Shown here in pieces: positions 5,964-8,166 of a stretch of DNA of 8,166 bases. The notes under the pieces are model-generated. The model was not told the origin of the DNA. It saw nothing but the letters and a program-made list of their open reading frames with translations, and made no database searches. The translations under genes were made by a program, and so were the position numbers. The first letter of the stretch is position 1, and the number at the start of each line of letters is the position of its first letter. Source of the DNA: Litoreibacter sp. (GTDB lineage Bacteria > Pseudomonadota > Alphaproteobacteria > Rhodobacterales > Rhodobacteraceae); the NCBI GenBank assembly GCA_013042765.1, contig JABDPP010000061.1:1-8166 (forward strand), given 5' to 3'.

Positions 5964-6877
5964 TGGCCTGTCCCCGTGCCAACTGAATAGAGTTCACCGG
6001 GTTGCAGCAGTAGGTCGAGCGCCAGCTTGCCGCACACCACCAGAACCATGATCGAGAGCAGGATACGCAGTTGCTCAGCCTTAAGCTTCAGGCCAATCCG
6101 CGTCCCGATCTGTGCGCCGACGACGCCGCCGACCAGCAGCAGCACCGCGAGCGCCATGTCCACCGTGTAGTTCGTCGTGGCATGCAGAAGCGTGGCAAAG
6201 CCGGTCACGAAGATGATCTGAAAAAGCGATGTGCCCACCACGACTTTTGTCGGCATGCCGAGCAGATAAATCATCGCGGGAACCATGATGAACCCGCCAC
6301 CCACGCCCATGATCGCCGCGAGAATGCCGACCGCAACGCCGACAACCAGCGGCGGGATTACCGAGATGTAGAGCCCCGAGGTGCGGAACTTCATCTTGAA
6401 CGGCATCGCGTGGATCCAGCCGCGATGCTTGCGGACGATCGGTTTAGTCGGTGCCTTGGCACGACGAATGGCGCGCAGGGATTCGAAGAACATCAACCCG
6501 CCGATGACACCCAGAAAGACCACGTAGCAAAGCTTGACCAGCAGATCGACCTGCCCCATCTCGCGCAGCATCGTGAAGACCTGAACACCCAGCGCGGCCC
6601 CCGCGAGCCCTCCTATGAGGAGCACCGTTCCCATCTTTAGGTCCACGGTCTTTCGTTTGAGATGCGCCAGCACGCCGGAAAAGGACGAGGCCACGATCTG
6701 GTTGGCCTCGGTGGCCACGGCCACAGCCGGTGGAATGCCGATGAAAAACAGGAGTGGCGTCATCAGGAAACCGCCGCCGACACCGAACATACCGGACAAG
6801 ATTCCAACCAGTCCTCCCAGGCCCAACAAGAGGAAGGCGTTCACGGAAACTTCGGCGATTGGCAAGTAGATTTGCAT
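5960..6877 (-). CDS. TSUP (TauE/SafE) family sulfite/organosulfonate anion exporter
   Basis: A 305-residue inner-membrane transporter with about eight hydrophobic segments and the internal duplication that marks the family. Each half begins with a glycine-rich membrane segment carrying the same motif, GVGGGF at 32-37 followed by LMTPLL and GVGGGF at 191-196 followed by IMVPAM. A hydrophilic loop rich in Arg and Lys (ESLRAIRRAKAPTKPIVRKH) joins the halves. TSUP members move sulfite, sulfoacetate, taurine-related anions or other small organic anions; the substrate here cannot be told. The ATG at 6877 has GAGA a few bases upstream as a weak ribosome-binding site. The gene lies 63 bases after the nucleoside permease and overlaps the TIGR02186 gene by four bases, so exporter and TIGR02186 protein are certainly linked, while co-transcription with the permeases is possible but unproven. 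Confidence 0.92.
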   Translation of the reverse strand: MQIYLPIAEVSVNAFLLLGLGGLVGILSGMFGVGGGFLMTPLLFFIGIPPAVAVATEANQIVASSFSGVLAHLKRKTVDLKMGTVLLIGGLAGAALGVQVFTMLREMGQVDLLVKLCYVVFLGVIGGLMFFESLRAIRRAKAPTKPIVRKHRGWIHAMPFKMKFRTSGLYISVIPPLVVGVAVGILAAIMGVGGGFIMVPAMIYLLGMPTKVVVGTSLFQIIFVTGFATLLHATTNYTVDMALAVLLLVGGVVGAQIGTRIGLKLKAEQLRILLSIMVLVVCGKLALDLLLQPGELYSVGTGTGH

Positions 6878-6940
6878 GAAGTCTCTTTAGCGCTGATGTT
6901 CTGGACCGATCAAATCAATTAGATAAGGCCAGTTGTGGAA

Positions 6941-7906
6941 TTATTGCTCTTTTACATAGGGCTGTCCACCGGCCCTAGGCGGTATCGCCTTGCCCACGAA
7001 GCCCGCGAGGATCACCACGGTCAGGATATAAGGAAGCGCCTGCATGAATTGCACCGGCAGGGTCAGACCCAGAAGCTCGATATTCTGATAGCGGTTCGAG
7101 ATTGCTTCGAGAAAGCCGAAGAGAAGTGTCGCGTAGAGTGCATACCATGGCCGCCATTTCGCGAAGATCAGCGCGGCCAGTGCGATGAAGCCACGCCCTG
7201 CCGACATATCCTTGACGAAACCGGCCGCGAGCCCGGTGGCAAGATAAGCACCCGCCAGCCCGCACAGCACGCCGCAGATCATCACCGCGGCGTAGCGCAG
7301 CGCCACCACCGACACGCCGGCTGTGTCCACCGCGGCCGGGTTCTCGCCCACCGCGCGCAGGCGCAGGCCGAAGCGGGTGCGAAACAGCACATACCAGCTC
7401 AGCGGCACGCACAGCAGCGCCACATAGACAAGGATGGTGTGGCCGGAGATCAGTTCGGCATAGATCGGCCCGAAGATCGGCACGCCGGAGAGCGCCTCGG
7501 CGAAGGGCAGGGTCACAGGTTCGAACCGGCCTTCTCCCATCAGCGAGGGCGTGCGTCCGCCCAGCCGGAACCAACTCTGTCCGACCAGCACGGTGATGCC
7601 CGCCGCAAGAAAGTTGATCGCAACGCCGGAGATCAGCTGGTTGCCGCGGAAGGTGATCGAGGCGAGCCCATGCAGGCCTGACAGCACCATTGAGGCGGAA
7701 ATCCCGGCCAGAAGCCCCAGCCAGACCGAACCGGTCGCCGCGGCCGTGGCCGCTGAAAAGAAGGCCGCGGCAAGCATCTTGCCCTCAAGTCCGATGTCGA
7801 AAATGCCGCCGCGTTCGGAAAACAGGCCCGCAAGGCAGGCGAACAGCAGCGGCGTTGCCAATCGGAGCGTTGAGTCGAGGATCTGCAGGACGGTGAGAAA
7901 ATCCAT
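6941..7906 (-). CDS. ABC transporter permease, BmpA/Nup-type nucleoside importer (NupQ-like)
   Basis: A 321-residue polytopic permease of the BPD_transp_2 type. Family marks are the N-terminal TPLLFACLAGLFSERGGIFDIGLEG (ER..G..DIGLEG at 31-42), FRGNQLISGVAINFLA, and the cytoplasmic coupling sequence AVGENPAAVDTAG (E188, N189, P190), which should contact the ATPase. Together with the upstream permease it matches the second permease of Nup/Yuf-type nucleoside importers, which work with a BmpA-like lipoprotein and a double-domain ATPase. Those partners should lie beyond the right edge of the window. The start ATG at 7906 has AGGGG six bases upstream (7913-7917 on the complement), inside the end of the preceding gene, with only three bases between the genes. 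Substrate (purine or pyrimidine nucleosides, or other sugars) is not determined. Confidence 0.92.
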   Translation of the reverse strand: MDFLTVLQILDSTLRLATPLLFACLAGLFSERGGIFDIGLEGKMLAAAFFSAATAAATGSVWLGLLAGISASMVLSGLHGLASITFRGNQLISGVAINFLAAGITVLVGQSWFRLGGRTPSLMGEGRFEPVTLPFAEALSGVPIFGPIYAELISGHTILVYVALLCVPLSWYVLFRTRFGLRLRAVGENPAAVDTAGVSVVALRYAAVMICGVLCGLAGAYLATGLAAGFVKDMSAGRGFIALAALIFAKWRPWYALYATLLFGFLEAISNRYQNIELLGLTLPVQFMQALPYILTVVILAGFVGKAIPPRAGGQPYVKEQ

Positions 7907-7909
7907 GGT

Positions 7910-8166
7910 CTACCCCTGGCGCCGCAAGGACAGGAAGACGCGTTCCACCGGCGCGCGTACCATACCGTCGAGCGCGCCGGTAAACAGGATCACCAGCGCC
8001 TGGATCACCACGATCAGTTCGCGGGGAATGTTGGTCCAGAGCGCGAGCTCGGCCCCGCCCTGGTAGAGGAACCCAAAAAGGATCGCCGCGAGGAAGACCC
8101 CGAACGGGTGGTTGCGGCCCATCAACGCCACGGCGATCCCGATGAAGCCCGCGCCCTCGGTGGAGT
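7910..8166 (-). CDS. ABC transporter permease, Nup-type (NupP-like), C-terminal fragment
   Basis: The frame is open from the right window edge to TAG at 7912-7910, giving about 85 C-terminal residues. STEGAGFIGIAVALMGRNHP followed by FGVFLAAILFGFLYQGG is characteristic of the first permease of BmpA/Nup-type importers (G.GF.GIAVALLGR.HP). A final membrane helix, RELIVVIQALVILFTGA, and a basic tail follow. It forms the other half of the heterodimeric channel with the NupQ-like permease three bases downstream. The true start is outside the window; the GTG at 8131 is internal. Confidence 0.88.
   Translation of the reverse strand, partial: STEGAGFIGIAVALMGRNHPFGVFLAAILFGFLYQGGAELALWTNIPRELIVVIQALVILFTGALDGMVRAPVERVFLSLRRQG

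Noticed and set aside
6957..6977. Inverted repeat TAGGGC-N9-GCCCTA near the 3' end of the NupQ-like gene, as a terminator
   Set aside because: It lies inside the coding sequence and no T-run follows on the minus strand.
6071..7681. Long plus-strand frames (6071-6640 and 6935-7681) opposite the exporter and permease
   Set aside because: Their His-, Gln- and Arg-rich translations are typical shadows of hydrophobic membrane proteins on the other strand.

Overview
The window looks like chromosomal DNA of an alphaproteobacterium, most probably a Rhodobacteraceae (Roseobacter/Rhodobacter-type) member. The evidence is GC-rich coding sequence with strong G/C third-position bias, a crotonyl-CoA carboxylase/reductase of the alphaproteobacterial type, an alphaproteobacterial membrane protein of the TIGR02186 (Alph_Pro_TM) family, and a perfect CtrA-type site (TTAA-N7-TTAAC). 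All identifications come from reading motifs; no database search was run.

Layout. Plus strand, 1-5217: the C-terminal end of a PlsB-like acyltransferase; ccr of the ethylmalonyl-CoA pathway, closed by a textbook intrinsic terminator at 1803-1838; a 160-base intergenic region with three palindromic elements, the last a perfect CtrA box; a small ORF of doubtful status; a LuxR-type quorum-sensing receptor gene interrupted by one in-frame TAA; an apparently intact LuxI-type acyl-homoserine-lactone synthase; and a SF1B (RecD/Dda-like) helicase 27 bases downstream of luxI. Minus strand, 8166-5202: two permeases of a BmpA/Nup-type nucleoside ABC importer (the first cut by the window edge), then a TSUP (TauE/SafE) anion exporter overlapping a TIGR02186 membrane-anchored periplasmic protein. 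The helicase and TIGR02186 genes converge and overlap by 16 bases.

How the genes fit together. The core is a quorum-sensing locus next to a central-carbon gene that handles C4 acyl-CoA. The synthase keeps all the residues I know to be invariant in LuxI enzymes. The receptor, read from GTG 2162, keeps the TraR-numbered ligand residues W57, Y61, D70, P71 and W85 and the DNA-binding residues E178 and G188. Its codon 66, expected to be an aromatic residue, is TAA. The locus may therefore be a signal producer that has very recently lost its cognate receptor, a gene needing ochre readthrough, or a sequencing artefact. The CtrA box ahead of luxR suggests that the CtrA phosphorelay, known in Rhodobacterales to be under AHL control, may feed back on this locus. 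The luxI ribosome-binding site lies in a predicted hairpin, a second possible control layer.

The minus-strand genes are ordinary transport functions, and nothing in the sequence ties them to the quorum-sensing genes.
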